From: Flavobacterium sp. Root420
Lineage (GTDB): Bacteria > Bacteroidota > Bacteroidia > Flavobacteriales > Flavobacteriaceae
Direction: 5' to 3'
Length of the DNA: 64,000 nucleotides
NCBI RefSeq assembly: GCF_001427905.1
Contig: NZ_LMEF01000012.1
Span: 125,886 to 189,885, forward strand
The notes under the pieces are model-generated. The model was given only the letters and a program-made list of their open reading frames with translations, did not search any database and had not been told where the DNA came from. Position numbers and translations under genes: made by a program. This document shows, piece by piece, positions 37,223 to 47,019 of the stretch; the stretch's first letter is position 1, and each line of letters starts with the position of its first letter.

Positions 37223-38281
37223 TTAAAATCCTAAGTAAACTGCGATATCATGTCTTAAAATAACAACTCCTGTAATCACGATATTAATGATCGAAAGCGG
37301 AATCAAAATTTTCCAGCCTAAGTTCATTAACTGGTCATATCTAAATCTCGGAATTGTCCAACGTACCCACATATAAAAGAATATGAAGAAACATATTTTA
37401 GCAAATAATACTGCAATTCCTAAAACGTTAGCGATATTAACTCCAACATTTTCTACCATCCATTGCATTCCCGGATAATTGTATCCTCCAAAAAACAATA
37501 CCGATATAATGGTTGCAGAGATAAACATATTGGCATACTCAGCAAATAAATAGAATCCCATTTTCATGGATGAATATTCAGTATGATATCCACCAATTAA
37601 CTCAGATTCACATTCTGCTAAATCAAAAGGAGTTCTGTTTGTTTCTGCAAAAGCACAAATCAGGAAAATCAAGAAGGATAACGGTTGGTAAAATACATTC
37701 CAATTCATTCCTGCTTGTTGTTCAGAGATTTCTTTTAAGCTTAAAGTTCCAGTCATCATCAATAATGCAATCATCGATAATCCCATAGCAACTTCATAAG
37801 AAACCATTTGCGAAGCCGCACGAACAGCTCCCATCAATGAGAATTTATTGTTTGAAGCCCATCCACCAATCATGATTCCGTAAACTCCCACAGAAATTAC
37901 TCCGAAAACATATAATAAAGCAATATTTACATCTGTTGCCTGCAATAAAACGTCACGTCCAAAAACATGCAGTCTATCGCCCCACGGAATTACAGCGCTC
38001 GTCATCAAAGCCGTACTCATGGCAATTGCCGGACCAACAACGAATAAAAATTTATTTGGTGTGTTTGGTTCAAATTCTTCTTTTGAGAATAATTTCATAC
38101 CATCTGCAAGTGGTTGTAATAAACCTCCCCAACCAGCACGGTTTGGTCCTACACGATCCTGAAGAAAAGCCGCAACTTTACGTTCAGCCCAGGTAGAATA
38201 CATCGCCATAATCATTGTTATAGCAAAGACCACAACAATTACAACACTTTTCTCTATAATAAACGTACCATCTACCATCAT
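37223..38281 (-). CDS. nuoH: NADH-quinone oxidoreductase subunit H
   Basis: 352 residues with eight membrane helices, forming the quinone channel with NuoB and NuoD. TWAERKVAAFLQDRVGPNRAG and the acidic loop AETNRTPFDLAECESELIGG are diagnostic, and RWTIPRFRYDQLM lies near the C-terminus. Its ATG overlaps the nuoG stop by one base. Confidence 0.96.
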   Translation of the reverse strand: MMVDGTFIIEKSVVIVVVFAITMIMAMYSTWAERKVAAFLQDRVGPNRAGWGGLLQPLADGMKLFSKEEFEPNTPNKFLFVVGPAIAMSTALMTSAVIPWGDRLHVFGRDVLLQATDVNIALLYVFGVISVGVYGIMIGGWASNNKFSLMGAVRAASQMVSYEVAMGLSMIALLMMTGTLSLKEISEQQAGMNWNVFYQPLSFLIFLICAFAETNRTPFDLAECESELIGGYHTEYSSMKMGFYLFAEYANMFISATIISVLFFGGYNYPGMQWMVENVGVNIANVLGIAVLFAKICFFIFFYMWVRWTIPRFRYDQLMNLGWKILIPLSIINIVITGVVILRHDIAVYLGF

Positions 38282-39312
38282 TAAGAAATTTTGTTGTTAG
38301 TATTTAATGGAATTTCAGCCATACTAATTTTTTTACGGTCAATATCTCTACCCATAAGGATAGTTTTTTCAGTATCAATTTCTACTTTCTCTAATTTTTG
38401 AGTGTAGTTATTTTGGTTGATAACAGAATCCTTTTCAAATTCTCTTGGTCCTTCAATAACCCAGTCATTTACGTTTTTGTGATCAAAACGACAAGAGTTG
38501 CAAATGAATTCTTCTACTTCATGATACTCGTCTTTACGACCCGTTACACGTTGAATTTCTCCTCCAAACATCCAAACGGTAGTTTTTCCACAACATCCAG
38601 GAGTTGTACATTCTCTGTGTGCATTGTAAGGTTTGTTGAACCAAACTCTTGATTTGAAACGGAAAGTTTTATCAGTTAATGCTCCAACCGGGCATACGTC
38701 GATCATATTTCCAGAGAATTCATTGTCGATAGCTTTTGAAATTCCGGTTGAAATATTAGCGTGATCTCCACGATCTAATACTCCGTGAACTCTGTTGTCT
38801 GTTAATTGATCTGCAACTTGTACACATCTTTGACATAGAATACAACGGTTCATATGTAGTTGAATATTCGGACCAATATCTTCTGGTTCAAATGTTCTTT
38901 TTTCTTCGATAAAACGCGATTTTGGATTTCCGTGCTCGAAACTTAAATTTTGAAGATCACATTCTCCGGCCTGATCACAAACCGGGCAGTCAAGCGGGTG
39001 ATTGATCAATAAAAATTCTGTTACAGATTTACGGGCTTCCGTTACTCTGTCAGAAGATTTACTGTTTACTTCCATCCCGTCCATACATCCTGTTACACAA
39101 GATGCCATTAATTTTGGCATTGGTCTTGGGTCAGCTTCACTACCTTTAGAAACTTCAACTAAACAACAACGACATTTTCCGCCGCTGCCTTTTAATTTTG
39201 AGTAATAGCACATGGCTGGCGGTACCAAATCTCCACCAATCATACGTGCAGCCTGCAGGATCGTTGTTCCTGGCTCTACGTCTATACTTTGACCGTCTAT
39301 GGTTACTTTCAT
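38281..39312 (-). CDS. nuoG: NADH-quinone oxidoreductase subunit G, short form
   Basis: 343 residues, about a third of the length of E. coli NuoG. The N-terminal 2Fe-2S cluster site (CYYSKLKGSGGKCRCC), the HxxxCxxC 4Fe-4S site (HPLDCPVCDQAGEC), the CILCQRC/CPVG cluster site and a following GCCGKTT/ICNSCR cysteine set are present, so electron wiring from NuoF is intact. The large molybdopterin-oxidoreductase-like domain is missing, as is usual for Flavobacteriia. It overlaps nuoH by one base. No second coding segment for the missing domain is nearby, so this is not a frameshift. Confidence 0.93.
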   Translation of the reverse strand: MKVTIDGQSIDVEPGTTILQAARMIGGDLVPPAMCYYSKLKGSGGKCRCCLVEVSKGSEADPRPMPKLMASCVTGCMDGMEVNSKSSDRVTEARKSVTEFLLINHPLDCPVCDQAGECDLQNLSFEHGNPKSRFIEEKRTFEPEDIGPNIQLHMNRCILCQRCVQVADQLTDNRVHGVLDRGDHANISTGISKAIDNEFSGNMIDVCPVGALTDKTFRFKSRVWFNKPYNAHRECTTPGCCGKTTVWMFGGEIQRVTGRKDEYHEVEEFICNSCRFDHKNVNDWVIEGPREFEKDSVINQNNYTQKLEKVEIDTEKTILMGRDIDRKKISMAEIPLNTNNKIS

Positions 39313-39408
39313 CTCTTATTGATTTGAATGTTGAAAGTCGGAATATTTAAAAAGATTTGCTGTCCTTTTTTATATTATTAACTTTATAACTTTCTACTTT
39401 ATATTTCT

Positions 39409-40779
39409 TTATACGATTACTTTACCGCCTACCAAATGTTTCACTTGCGAGAAAGGTTCAGCAACAAAATGATCTCTGTGTTTAATTTTTTCAGGGAAAC
39501 GAACGTGATATTCAAATTCATCTCTAAAGTGACGTATCGCTGCTGCTACTGGCCAGGAAGCTGCGTCGCCCAGTGGGCAAATTGTGTTACCCTCGATTTT
39601 ACTTTGAATACTCCACAATAATTCGATATCTTCTTCACGGCCCTGACCGTTTTCAATTCTCCATAAGATTTTTTCTAACCAACCAGTTCCTTCACGGCAA
39701 GGTGTACATTGCCCACAAGATTCGTGGTGGTAAAAACGTGCAAAATTCCACGTGTTTCTAACCACACAGGCAGTGTCGTTGTAAACAATAAATCCTCCTG
39801 AACCTAACATCGATCCGGTAGCAAAACCACCATCACTTAAAGATTCGTAAGTCATTAATCGGTCTTCACCGTTTGCTGTTTTGAAAATTAATTCAGCTGG
39901 CAAAATTGGCACAGAAGAACCTCCGGGAACAAATGCTTTCAAAGGTCTGCTAGAAGACATTCCTCCTAAATATTCATCAGAATTCATGAATTCATCAACA
40001 CTTAATCCTAATTCAATTTCATAAACACCAGGATTTTTAATGTGTCCCGAAGCAGAAATTAATTTAGTTCCGGTTGAACGGCCCACACCAATTTTTGCAT
40101 AATCATCTCCGGAATTGTTGATAATCCAAGGCACTGCTGCGATAGTCTCCACATTGTTTACTACTGTCGGATTTGCCCAAAGTCCTGAAACCGCCGGGAA
40201 AGGTGGTTTAATACGAGGATTTCCTCTTTTACCTTCCAGTGATTCTATAAGTGCAGTCTCTTCCCCGCAAATATAAGCACCTGCTCCACAGTGAACATGT
40301 AGTTCTAAATCGTAACCTGTTCCTAATATATTTTTTCCTAACCAACCGGCAGCTTTAGCTTCGGCGATTGCTCTTTCTAAAATTTTGAAAACCCACATAT
40401 ATTCTCCACGAATGTAGATATACGAAAGGTTAGCGCCTAAGGCAAAACTGGAAGTAATCATTCCTTCAATCAATAAGTGAGGAATAAATTCCATCAAATA
40501 ACGATCTTTGAAAGTTCCCGGTTCAGACTCATCGGCATTGCAAACTAAGTGTCTTGGTTTACCTGATTTTTTATCAATAAAACTCCATTTCATTCCGGCA
40601 GGGAAACCTGCGCCACCACGACCACGAAGTCCTGATTTTTTTACTTCTTCAACCACTTCGTCTGGCGTAAGTGTTTTTAAAGCTTTTTCTACAGAAGCAT
40701 AACCACCATTTTGGCGATATACTTCGTAGGTTTTAATACCCGGAACATTGATTTTATCTAATAATATTTTCTGTGACAT
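39409..40779 (-). CDS. nuoF: NADH-quinone oxidoreductase subunit F
   Basis: 456 residues, the NADH-binding and FMN-bearing subunit. GRGGAGFPAGMKWSF is the nucleotide-binding glycine-rich motif, GAYICGEETALIESLEGKRG contacts FMN, and ESCGQCTPCREGTGW plus a later cysteine bind cluster N3. It starts one base after the nuoE stop, as an NADH module pair. Confidence 0.96.
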   Translation of the reverse strand: MSQKILLDKINVPGIKTYEVYRQNGGYASVEKALKTLTPDEVVEEVKKSGLRGRGGAGFPAGMKWSFIDKKSGKPRHLVCNADESEPGTFKDRYLMEFIPHLLIEGMITSSFALGANLSYIYIRGEYMWVFKILERAIAEAKAAGWLGKNILGTGYDLELHVHCGAGAYICGEETALIESLEGKRGNPRIKPPFPAVSGLWANPTVVNNVETIAAVPWIINNSGDDYAKIGVGRSTGTKLISASGHIKNPGVYEIELGLSVDEFMNSDEYLGGMSSSRPLKAFVPGGSSVPILPAELIFKTANGEDRLMTYESLSDGGFATGSMLGSGGFIVYNDTACVVRNTWNFARFYHHESCGQCTPCREGTGWLEKILWRIENGQGREEDIELLWSIQSKIEGNTICPLGDAASWPVAAAIRHFRDEFEYHVRFPEKIKHRDHFVAEPFSQVKHLVGGKVIV

Positions 40780-40780
40780 C

Positions 40781-41311
40781 TTATTTATCGTGTAATATTA
40801 TTTTATCATCTCTACAATCAGCGATTAACTGATCGATTTTTTCTTCTGTCAATTTTTCTTTGTAGAAATCGCCTAACTGCATCATCGGAGCATATCCGCA
40901 AGCACCTAAACATTCTACTCCGGCAATGGTAAACATTCCGTCCGGAGTTGTTTCCCCCATTTTAATGCCTAATTTTTCAGAAGTATAATCCATTAAATTT
41001 TCAGCACCATTTAAACAACAACAAGAAGTCTGACAGAATTCGAACATGTATTTTCCAATTGGTTTTTGGTTGTACATGGTATAAAAAGTAACCACTTCGT
41101 AAACCTCAATTGGTTTGATGTGCAAAATTTCAGCAACCTTATCCTGTAACTCGATACTTAACCAGTTATCGTGCGCGTCCTGCACTTCATGCAAAACAGG
41201 TAACAAAGCCGATTTTCTTTTGTCTTCAGGATAATGACTGATTAATTCATTGATACGGGTCATCAATGCTTCAGTCATGTTTATTTCTTGTTTGTAATGT
41301 TTTCTTTCCAT
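40781..41311 (-). CDS. nuoE: NADH-quinone oxidoreductase subunit E
   Basis: 176 residues of the thioredoxin-like 2Fe-2S subunit. The cluster N1a ligands lie in CQTSCCCLNG and VECLGACGYAPMMQ. The ATG at 41311 (MERKHYKQE) is kept, but the internal ATG eleven codons on is also usable. Upstream is the repeat-filled gap to nuoD. Confidence 0.94.
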   Translation of the reverse strand: MERKHYKQEINMTEALMTRINELISHYPEDKRKSALLPVLHEVQDAHDNWLSIELQDKVAEILHIKPIEVYEVVTFYTMYNQKPIGKYMFEFCQTSCCCLNGAENLMDYTSEKLGIKMGETTPDGMFTIAGVECLGACGYAPMMQLGDFYKEKLTEEKIDQLIADCRDDKIILHDK

Positions 41312-41317
41312 TATTAA

Positions 41318-41476
41318 TTTTAGATTTTAGATTTTAGATTTTAGATTTTTTTCAATCTTTGTCCATAATCCATATTCTGCAATCTTTGTTTTAGTTTTAG
41401 ATTTTTCAATCTGAATTCTTCAATTCTTATAATAGTCTTCGATTTCAATCTAAATTCCGAAATCTAAAATCTACAA
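41318..41476. repeat. AT-rich inverted and tandem repeat between nuoD and nuoE
   Basis: TTTTAGA-type units repeat in tandem at 41318-41349, and reverse-oriented AATCTAAAATCT units lie at 41445-41474. The two ends could pair into a long AT-rich stem across the 169-base gap. A related arrangement is at 43817-43937. Confidence 0.65.
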
Positions 41477-41480
41477 TTTT

Positions 41481-42719
41481 CTAGGCGTCTAATTCTCCTG
41501 CAATAACATTTAAACTTGAAAGGATAACGATTGCATCTGATAATAAAGCACCTTTAATCATTTCCGGATATGCCTGATAATAAATAAAGCAAGGTCTTCT
41601 GAAATGTAATCTATATGGAGTTCTGCTTCCGTCAGTAACTAAATAAAATCCTAGCTCTCCGTTTCCTCCTTCAACAGGATGGTAAATTTCTGCAACTGGT
41701 ACAGGAACTTCTCCCATTACAATCTTAAAGTGATAAATTAAAGATTCCATTGAAGTGTAAACATCTTCTTTTGGAGGCAGGTAATAATCTGGGACTTCTG
41801 CATGATATTCATTTCCGGCAGGCATCTTGTCTAAAGCCTGACGAATGATGCTTAAGCTTTCGCGAACTTCGGCATTACGAACACAAAAACGATCATAAGT
41901 ATCACCTGATTTTCCAACAGGAACAATAAAATCGAAATCTTCGTAAGACGAATAAGGTTGTGCAACACGAACGTCATAATCAACACCGGCAGCACGTAAA
42001 TTTGGACCTGTAAAACCGTAGGCCATTGCTTGCTCTGCTGAGATTGCACCAACGTTTACAGTTCTGTCAAGGAAAATTCTGTTTCTTTCGAATAAGTTTT
42101 CAAATTCTTGCCAGGCGACAGGAAAATCTTTTAAAAACACATCTAATTTGCGGAAAGCTTCTGGTGACCAGTCTCTTTCGAAACCACCAATTCTTCCCAT
42201 ATTTGTTGTTAAACGAGCACCACAAATTTCTTCGTAGATCTCGTACACTTTTTCTCTAAATTGAAAAACGTATAAGAAACCAGTATACGCACCAGTATCT
42301 ACACCCAAAATCGAGTTACAGATTAAGTGGTCTGTAATACGAGCTAATTCCATTACGATAACTCTTAAATACTGAGCACGTTTTGGAACTTCAATTCCTA
42401 ACAATTTCTCTAAAGTCATCCACCATCCCATATTATTAATAGGAGAGGAGCAATAGTTCATACGGTCTGTTAAAGGCGTAATTTGATAGAAAGGACGATT
42501 TTCGGCAATTTTTTCGAAAGCTCTGTGAATGTAACCAATAGTTGGTTCAGCCTCAAGAATTCTCTCTCCATCCATCAATAAGATATTCTGAAAAATACCG
42601 TGTGTCGCTGGGTGTGTTGGGCCTAAATTCAGTACTGAAAGCTCGCTTCCGTCTTCGTTTAGTTTCTCCTTTATTATTTTAGCATATCGATGCTCTGGTG
42701 GTAATAATAGTTCTGACAT
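41481..42719 (-). CDS. nuoD: NADH-quinone oxidoreductase subunit D
   Basis: 412 residues, the hydrogenase-large-subunit-like part of the quinone site. NLGPTHPATHGIFQ carries the HPxTHG motif next to cluster N2, and GRIGGFERDWS and YYQAYPEMIKGALLSDAIVILSSLNVI are conserved. NuoC and NuoD are separate genes here, 25 bases apart, unlike the fused E. coli form. Confidence 0.96.
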   Translation of the reverse strand: MSELLLPPEHRYAKIIKEKLNEDGSELSVLNLGPTHPATHGIFQNILLMDGERILEAEPTIGYIHRAFEKIAENRPFYQITPLTDRMNYCSSPINNMGWWMTLEKLLGIEVPKRAQYLRVIVMELARITDHLICNSILGVDTGAYTGFLYVFQFREKVYEIYEEICGARLTTNMGRIGGFERDWSPEAFRKLDVFLKDFPVAWQEFENLFERNRIFLDRTVNVGAISAEQAMAYGFTGPNLRAAGVDYDVRVAQPYSSYEDFDFIVPVGKSGDTYDRFCVRNAEVRESLSIIRQALDKMPAGNEYHAEVPDYYLPPKEDVYTSMESLIYHFKIVMGEVPVPVAEIYHPVEGGNGELGFYLVTDGSRTPYRLHFRRPCFIYYQAYPEMIKGALLSDAIVILSSLNVIAGELDA

Positions 42720-42744
42720 TTTATAATGTTGAATTATTTATTTT

Positions 42745-43266
42745 TTAGCAATTTGTTGTTGTTCTTCCAAAGAATCTGTCGTCTTTATCCGTTCTTCCGC
42801 TGTCTTCCAAAGGGAATTCTTTTCGCATTGGGAAAGAGATCATTTCATCCATATTCAAAATACGTTTCAATTGCGGATGTCCAATAAAGTTGATGCCGTA
42901 GAAATCGTAAGTTTCTCTTTCCATCCAGTTTGAACTTAGGAAAATATTTGAAATTGATTTTATCTCTGGTTTTTCGCCGCTTAAATATACTTTAATTCTA
43001 ATACGTTTGTTTTCGTACCAGTTATGTAAATGATATACTATTGCAAACTGACGATCAGCTTCGTTATCCGGATAATGAATACCGCATAAATCGGTTAAAA
43101 AGTGAAAACGTAAATCAGAGTCGTTTTTCAAAAAAAGGATCAAAGCAGTGATTTTATCAGCTGTTGTTTCTATTGAAAAAATATCTCTTTCTTCTTGAAA
43201 GTTAAAAACACTTGTGTCAAATGTTTCCGTAAGTTTATCCTGAATCAGGGTATTTTCTAAAGCCAT
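42745..43266 (-). CDS. nuoC: NADH-quinone oxidoreductase subunit C
   Basis: 173 residues, the 30-kDa subunit bridging NuoD and NuoI. The signature WMERETYDFYGINFIGHPQL is present, with ILNMDEMISFPMRKEFPLED following. It starts one base after the nuoB stop. Confidence 0.95.
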   Translation of the reverse strand: MALENTLIQDKLTETFDTSVFNFQEERDIFSIETTADKITALILFLKNDSDLRFHFLTDLCGIHYPDNEADRQFAIVYHLHNWYENKRIRIKVYLSGEKPEIKSISNIFLSSNWMERETYDFYGINFIGHPQLKRILNMDEMISFPMRKEFPLEDSGRTDKDDRFFGRTTTNC

Positions 43267-43267
43267 T

Positions 43268-43816
43268 TTATGAAATGTTATAAGAAGCTAATAATTCTTG
43301 GTATTCTGGAGAGCTTCTGCGTCTAACAGATTCGCTTCTTACCAATTCCTGAAGTTTCATTACTCCATCAACAATTTGTTCTGGTCTTGGCGGGCATCCC
43401 GGAACGTAAACGTCAACCGGAATTACTTTGTCAATTCCTTGTAAAACAGAATAAGTATCGAAGATTCCACCTGATGAAGCGCAAGCTCCAACAGCAATTA
43501 CCCAACGAGGCTCAGCCATTTGTTCGTAAACCTGTCTTAAAATAGGTGCCATTTTTTTAGAAATAGTTCCCATTACCATTAACATATCTGCCTGACGAGG
43601 AGAAAAACTTACACGCTCAGATCCGAATCGTGCTAAATCGTAATGTGAAGCCATTGTAGCCATAAATTCGATACCACAGCATGAAGTTGCAAAAGGCAAT
43701 GGCCATAATGAATTGGCTCTTGCTAAACCTACAACGTCATTTAGTTTTGTAGCGAAGAAACCTTCTCCTACAACTCCTTCCGGCGGCGCAACCATATTTA
43801 CATTTGAATCGCTCAT
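43268..43816 (-). CDS. nuoB: NADH-quinone oxidoreductase subunit B
   Basis: 182 residues. It binds cluster N2 through the unusual tandem cysteines in TSCCGIEFMA, with VGACASSGGIFD and YVPGCPPRPEQ as the other ligands. The ATG at 43816 follows a 123-base gap with an AT-rich inverted repeat downstream of nuoA. Confidence 0.96.
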   Translation of the reverse strand: MSDSNVNMVAPPEGVVGEGFFATKLNDVVGLARANSLWPLPFATSCCGIEFMATMASHYDLARFGSERVSFSPRQADMLMVMGTISKKMAPILRQVYEQMAEPRWVIAVGACASSGGIFDTYSVLQGIDKVIPVDVYVPGCPPRPEQIVDGVMKLQELVRSESVRRRSSPEYQELLASYNIS

Positions 43817-43937
43817 TTTATTTTAGATTTTAGATTTCAGATTTTAGATTTGGGTAAATCGTATAATCAAAATCAATTTATTATCATTAAATCTTTGAAT
43901 TTGAGAAATCTAAAATTTGAAATCTCAAATCGTAAAT
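43817..43937. repeat. AT-rich inverted repeat between nuoA and nuoB
   Basis: TTTAGATTTTAGATTTCAGA (43822-43841) is followed after about 65 bases by reverse-complement-like GAAATCTAAAATTTGAAATC (43905-43924). Together with 41318-41476 it forms a family of TTAGATTT repeats confined here to the nuo gaps. Confidence 0.6.
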
Positions 43938-43939
43938 TG

Positions 43940-44305
43940 TTATTCCCAGTCTAGTGCTTTCTTTTTGATGATATAGAAGAAACCAACTAAAAGAAGCGCC
44001 ATGAAAACAATCATTTTCAACATTCCTTCAATTCCTAATTCCTTAAAGTTTACTGCCCAAGGATAAAGGAAAATAACCTCTACATCAAACAACACGAACA
44101 AAATAGCTACCAGAAAGTATTTTACTGAAAATGGGATACGAGCGTTACCAACAGATTCGATACCGCACTCGAAGTTTTTGTCTTTAACTTCAGAGGTTCT
44201 TTTTGGTCCTAATTTTCCAGAAATTATGATTGTTCCTACCACAAAACCAACAGCTAAAATGAACTGCATTAAAATAGGAATGTAACTGTATTGATCAGAT
44301 TGCAT
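43940..44305 (-). CDS. nuoA: NADH-quinone oxidoreductase subunit A
   Basis: 121 residues from the ATG at 44305; a longer reading from a TTG at 44353 would overlap the promoter and is rejected. Three membrane helices and the KNFECGIESVGNARIPFSVK loop with the conserved Cys and FDVEVIFLYPWAV mark it as the ND3 subunit. It is the first gene of the operon, with the promoter at 44338-44368. Confidence 0.94.
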   Translation of the reverse strand: MQSDQYSYIPILMQFILAVGFVVGTIIISGKLGPKRTSEVKDKNFECGIESVGNARIPFSVKYFLVAILFVLFDVEVIFLYPWAVNFKELGIEGMLKMIVFMALLLVGFFYIIKKKALDWE

Positions 44306-44337
44306 AAACTTAGGGTTTTTACTTAAAAAATAAGCCA

Positions 44338-44368
44338 CAAAGATAGTTCTCAACTCTGTAAATCACAA
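44338..44368 (-). promoter_or_regulatory. Promoter of the nuo operon
   Basis: On the minus strand, TATCTTTG (44338-44345) is a perfect TAnnTTTG -7 element, with TTG at 44366-44368 and a 20-base spacer. It gives a leader of roughly 25-30 bases before the nuoA ATG and supports that start. Confidence 0.65.
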
Positions 44369-44474
44369 GCTAAAAAATGATTTAAGTAAGCTCAGAAACG
44401 ACGTTTGCATCTAATTTTTATTGATTATAAATAACATCCTTAAATTTTAATATTATTTTAAGATTTGAGCAAAA

Positions 44475-44507
44475 AAAAACGTTTCGAAATAAATCGAAAC
44501 GTTTTTA
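44475..44507 (-). terminator. Terminator after the cold-shock gene
   Basis: AAAACGTTTCGA and TCGAAACGTTTT form a 12-base stem with a 7-base loop and an A/T flank. The stem also contains an AACGTT core, but its context after a stop codon favours termination. Confidence 0.75.
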
Positions 44508-44548
44508 AAACCATTCAGAGGCAAAAAAAATAAATTGCTATATTTTTC

Positions 44549-44743
44549 TTAGATTACTGCTACTTTAGCAGCAACTTTCCCTTTTCTTCCTTCTTCTTCT
44601 TCATAGCTTACACGGTCACCTTCGCGTAATTCTTCCGCGTTAATTCCTGAAGCGTGAACGAAGATATCTTTTCCTGTTTCTTCGTCTGTAATGAATCCAT
44701 AACCTTTAGATTCATTGAAAAATTTTACTGTACCTGTACGCAT
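44549..44743 (-). CDS. Cold-shock domain protein (CspA family)
   Basis: 64 residues forming a single cold-shock domain. RNP1 is KGYGFI and RNP2 is DIFVHAS, both intact, with the opening GTVKFFNESKG. It binds single-stranded RNA and acts as an RNA chaperone. A TACATTTG -7 element at 44773-44780 lies about 30 bases upstream of the ATG, so the leader is short and lacks the long cold-box leader of E. coli cspA. The C-terminus ends in GKVAAKVAVI. Confidence 0.93.
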   Translation of the reverse strand: MRTGTVKFFNESKGYGFITDEETGKDIFVHASGINAEELREGDRVSYEEEEGRKGKVAAKVAVI

Positions 44744-45109
44744 TGTAATTGTAATAATAATTTATAATGAAGCAAATGTAAGATATAAATTCATACAAAA
44801 GACAATAAGGTGTTAATTTTTTATAAAAATTATTGATTCACAGTGTTTTCGCTATTTATATTGCATCAAATCATGTACAGATGTGCTTTAATTGAGAATC
44901 ATTAATTGTAAGAATAGAACTAAGAAAAACATGTCTCACATTAAGGTCATTTTGACAATTATCGCAATTTGTTCAATAATTTAGAATTAATTATTGTGAA
45001 GGCTTTTGTTTATTGTTTTTTTTAAGAATTTCACTAAATCACAAAAAAGAAATAAAAAAACTGCAACTAAAAAATAATTGCAGTTTTATATTTAAAAAAT
45101 TCTAAGAAT
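44744..45109. other. Intergenic region between aspS and the cold-shock gene
   Basis: 366 AT-rich bases. They hold the cold-shock promoter element (44773-44780, minus strand) and the aspS terminator (45057-45087). I see no further gene or repeat. Confidence 0.5.
45057..45087 (-). terminator. Terminator after aspS
   Basis: AAACTGCAA and TTGCAGTTT pair around an AT-rich loop, with an A-run on the plus strand that becomes a U-run in the minus-strand transcript. Confidence 0.75.
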
Positions 45110-46861
45110 TTATGCTATATCAACTTTAATGTGTAATTCTTTTAGTTGAGCATCATCAATTGTTGCAGGCGCATCAATCATAACATCACGACCAGAATTG
45201 TTTTTTGGGAAAGCAATAAAATCTCTAATCGTTTCCTGGCCTCCTAAAATAGCAACAAGTCTATCCAACCCAAAAGCCAATCCTCCGTGTGGTGGCGCTC
45301 CAAATTGAAAAGCATCCATTAAGAAACCGAATTGTGCTTTTGCTTCTTCTTCAGTAAATCCTAAATATTTGAACATTAATTGTTGCGTTGATTTATCGTG
45401 AATACGAATTGATCCCCCTCCAATTTCATTTCCGTTTAGTACCATATCATAAGCATTGGCACGAACTTTTCCAGGTTCAGTTTCCAATAATTGCATGTCT
45501 TCTGGTTTTGGAGATGTAAATGGGTGGTGCATGGCATGGTAACGTCCGCTTTCTTCATCTAACTCTAATAATGGGAAATCTACAACCCATAATGGAGCAA
45601 ACTCTTCCGGATTACGCAATCCTAAACGAGTTGCCAATTCCATACGAAGTGCTGAAAGTTGCGCTCGTGTTTTATTTGTTGGTCCTGAAAGTACAAAAAT
45701 CATATCGCCAGGTTTTGCACCTGTAATTTTTGCCCATTGTCCTAAATCATCCTGATCGTAGAATTTATCTACAGATGATTTGAAAGTTCCATCGTCATTA
45801 CATTTTGCATACACCATTCCTGATGCTCCAACCTGAGGGCGTTTTACCCAGTCAATTAACCCGTCAATTTCTTTACGAGTATAATTTCCAGTTCCCGGAA
45901 CTGCAATTCCTACTACCAATTCTGCAGCATTGAATACCGGAAAATCTTTATGTTGTGCAAATTCGTTTAACTCACCAAACTCCATTCCAAAACGAATGTC
46001 CGGTTTGTCATTTCCGTATGTTTTCATAGCATATTCGTAGGTAATTCTTGGGAATTTGTCTACTTCAATGCCTTTAATTTCTTTTAATAAATGTCTTGTC
46101 AATCCTTCAAAAACATTCAAAATATCTTCTTGCTCCACAAATGCCATTTCGCAGTCGATTTGTGTAAACTCAGGCTGACGGTCTGCACGTAAATCTTCAT
46201 CACGGAAACATTTCACGATTTGGAAATATTTATCCATTCCACCAACCATCAACAATTGTTTGAAAGTTTGCGGAGATTGTGGTAAAGCATAAAACTGTCC
46301 TTCGTTCATGCGGCTTGGTACAACGAAATCTCTTGCTCCTTCCGGAGTTGATTTAATTAAATAAGGAGTTTCAACTTCGCAGAAATCTAAATCAGATAAA
46401 TACTTACGAACTTCCATCGCTACTTTATGACGGAATAATAAACTGTTTTTTACAGGATTTCTTCTGATGTCTAAATAACGGTATTTCATTCTGATATCTT
46501 CTCCACCATCTGTTTCATCCTCGATTGTAAAAGGAGGTGTTAAGGCTGCGTTTAAAATATTCAATTCAGAAACTAAAATTTCGATATCACCAGTCGGAAT
46601 ATTTTTGTTTTTGGCTTCACGCTCAATAACAGTTCCTTTTACCTGAATTACAAATTCACGACCAAGTGTTTTTGCCAATTCAAAAACAGTTTTATCAGTA
46701 CGACTTTCGTCGAAAATAAGTTGTGTAATTCCGTAACGGTCACGTAAATCAACCCAATTCATAAATCCTTTATCGCGTGATTTTTGAACCCAACCCGCTA
46801 GTGTAACTTCCGTATTAATATTTGAGGCGTTTAATTCGCCACAATTATGACTTCTATACAT
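45110..46861 (-). CDS. aspS: Aspartyl-tRNA synthetase
   Basis: 583 residues from the ATG at 46861 ([11 protein letters not shown]); an ATG 33 bases upstream adds residues with no homology and would overlap the -7 element TACTTTTG. The N-terminal OB-fold binds the anticodon ([23 protein letters not shown]). Class II catalytic motifs follow: motif 2 near [18 protein letters not shown] and motif 3 near [16 protein letters not shown]. The bacterial-type GAD insertion lies in the middle. Monocistronic, cytoplasmic. Without the genomic GatCAB context I cannot say whether it is discriminating. Confidence 0.96.
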   Translation of the reverse strand: MYRSHNCGELNASNINTEVTLAGWVQKSRDKGFMNWVDLRDRYGITQLIFDESRTDKTVFELAKTLGREFVIQVKGTVIEREAKNKNIPTGDIEILVSELNILNAALTPPFTIEDETDGGEDIRMKYRYLDIRRNPVKNSLLFRHKVAMEVRKYLSDLDFCEVETPYLIKSTPEGARDFVVPSRMNEGQFYALPQSPQTFKQLLMVGGMDKYFQIVKCFRDEDLRADRQPEFTQIDCEMAFVEQEDILNVFEGLTRHLLKEIKGIEVDKFPRITYEYAMKTYGNDKPDIRFGMEFGELNEFAQHKDFPVFNAAELVVGIAVPGTGNYTRKEIDGLIDWVKRPQVGASGMVYAKCNDDGTFKSSVDKFYDQDDLGQWAKITGAKPGDMIFVLSGPTNKTRAQLSALRMELATRLGLRNPEEFAPLWVVDFPLLELDEESGRYHAMHHPFTSPKPEDMQLLETEPGKVRANAYDMVLNGNEIGGGSIRIHDKSTQQLMFKYLGFTEEEAKAQFGFLMDAFQFGAPPHGGLAFGLDRLVAILGGQETIRDFIAFPKNNSGRDVMIDAPATIDDAQLKELHIKVDIA

Positions 46862-47019
46862 GATCAAAATTTTAGACTGCAAAAGTAAACACAAAAATCA
46901 AATTAATTATGAAAAGTGCGCAACTAGATGACTATTAATTTGAAATATTTTGTTAATTGATAAAATTTGAAGTTGTTATTTCTTTAGATTTGAATAACTA
47001 AAAACAAATCTTACTATAT

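Noticed and set aside
41318..41349. Tandem TTAGATTT units as a possible CRISPR or VNTR array
   Set aside because: Units are about 8 bases with no unique spacers, so CRISPR is excluded; it is recorded as an inverted/tandem AT repeat.
44305..44353. Upstream TTG start for nuoA giving 137 residues
   Set aside because: It would place the -7 promoter element inside the coding region, and the ATG at 44305 gives the usual 121-residue length.
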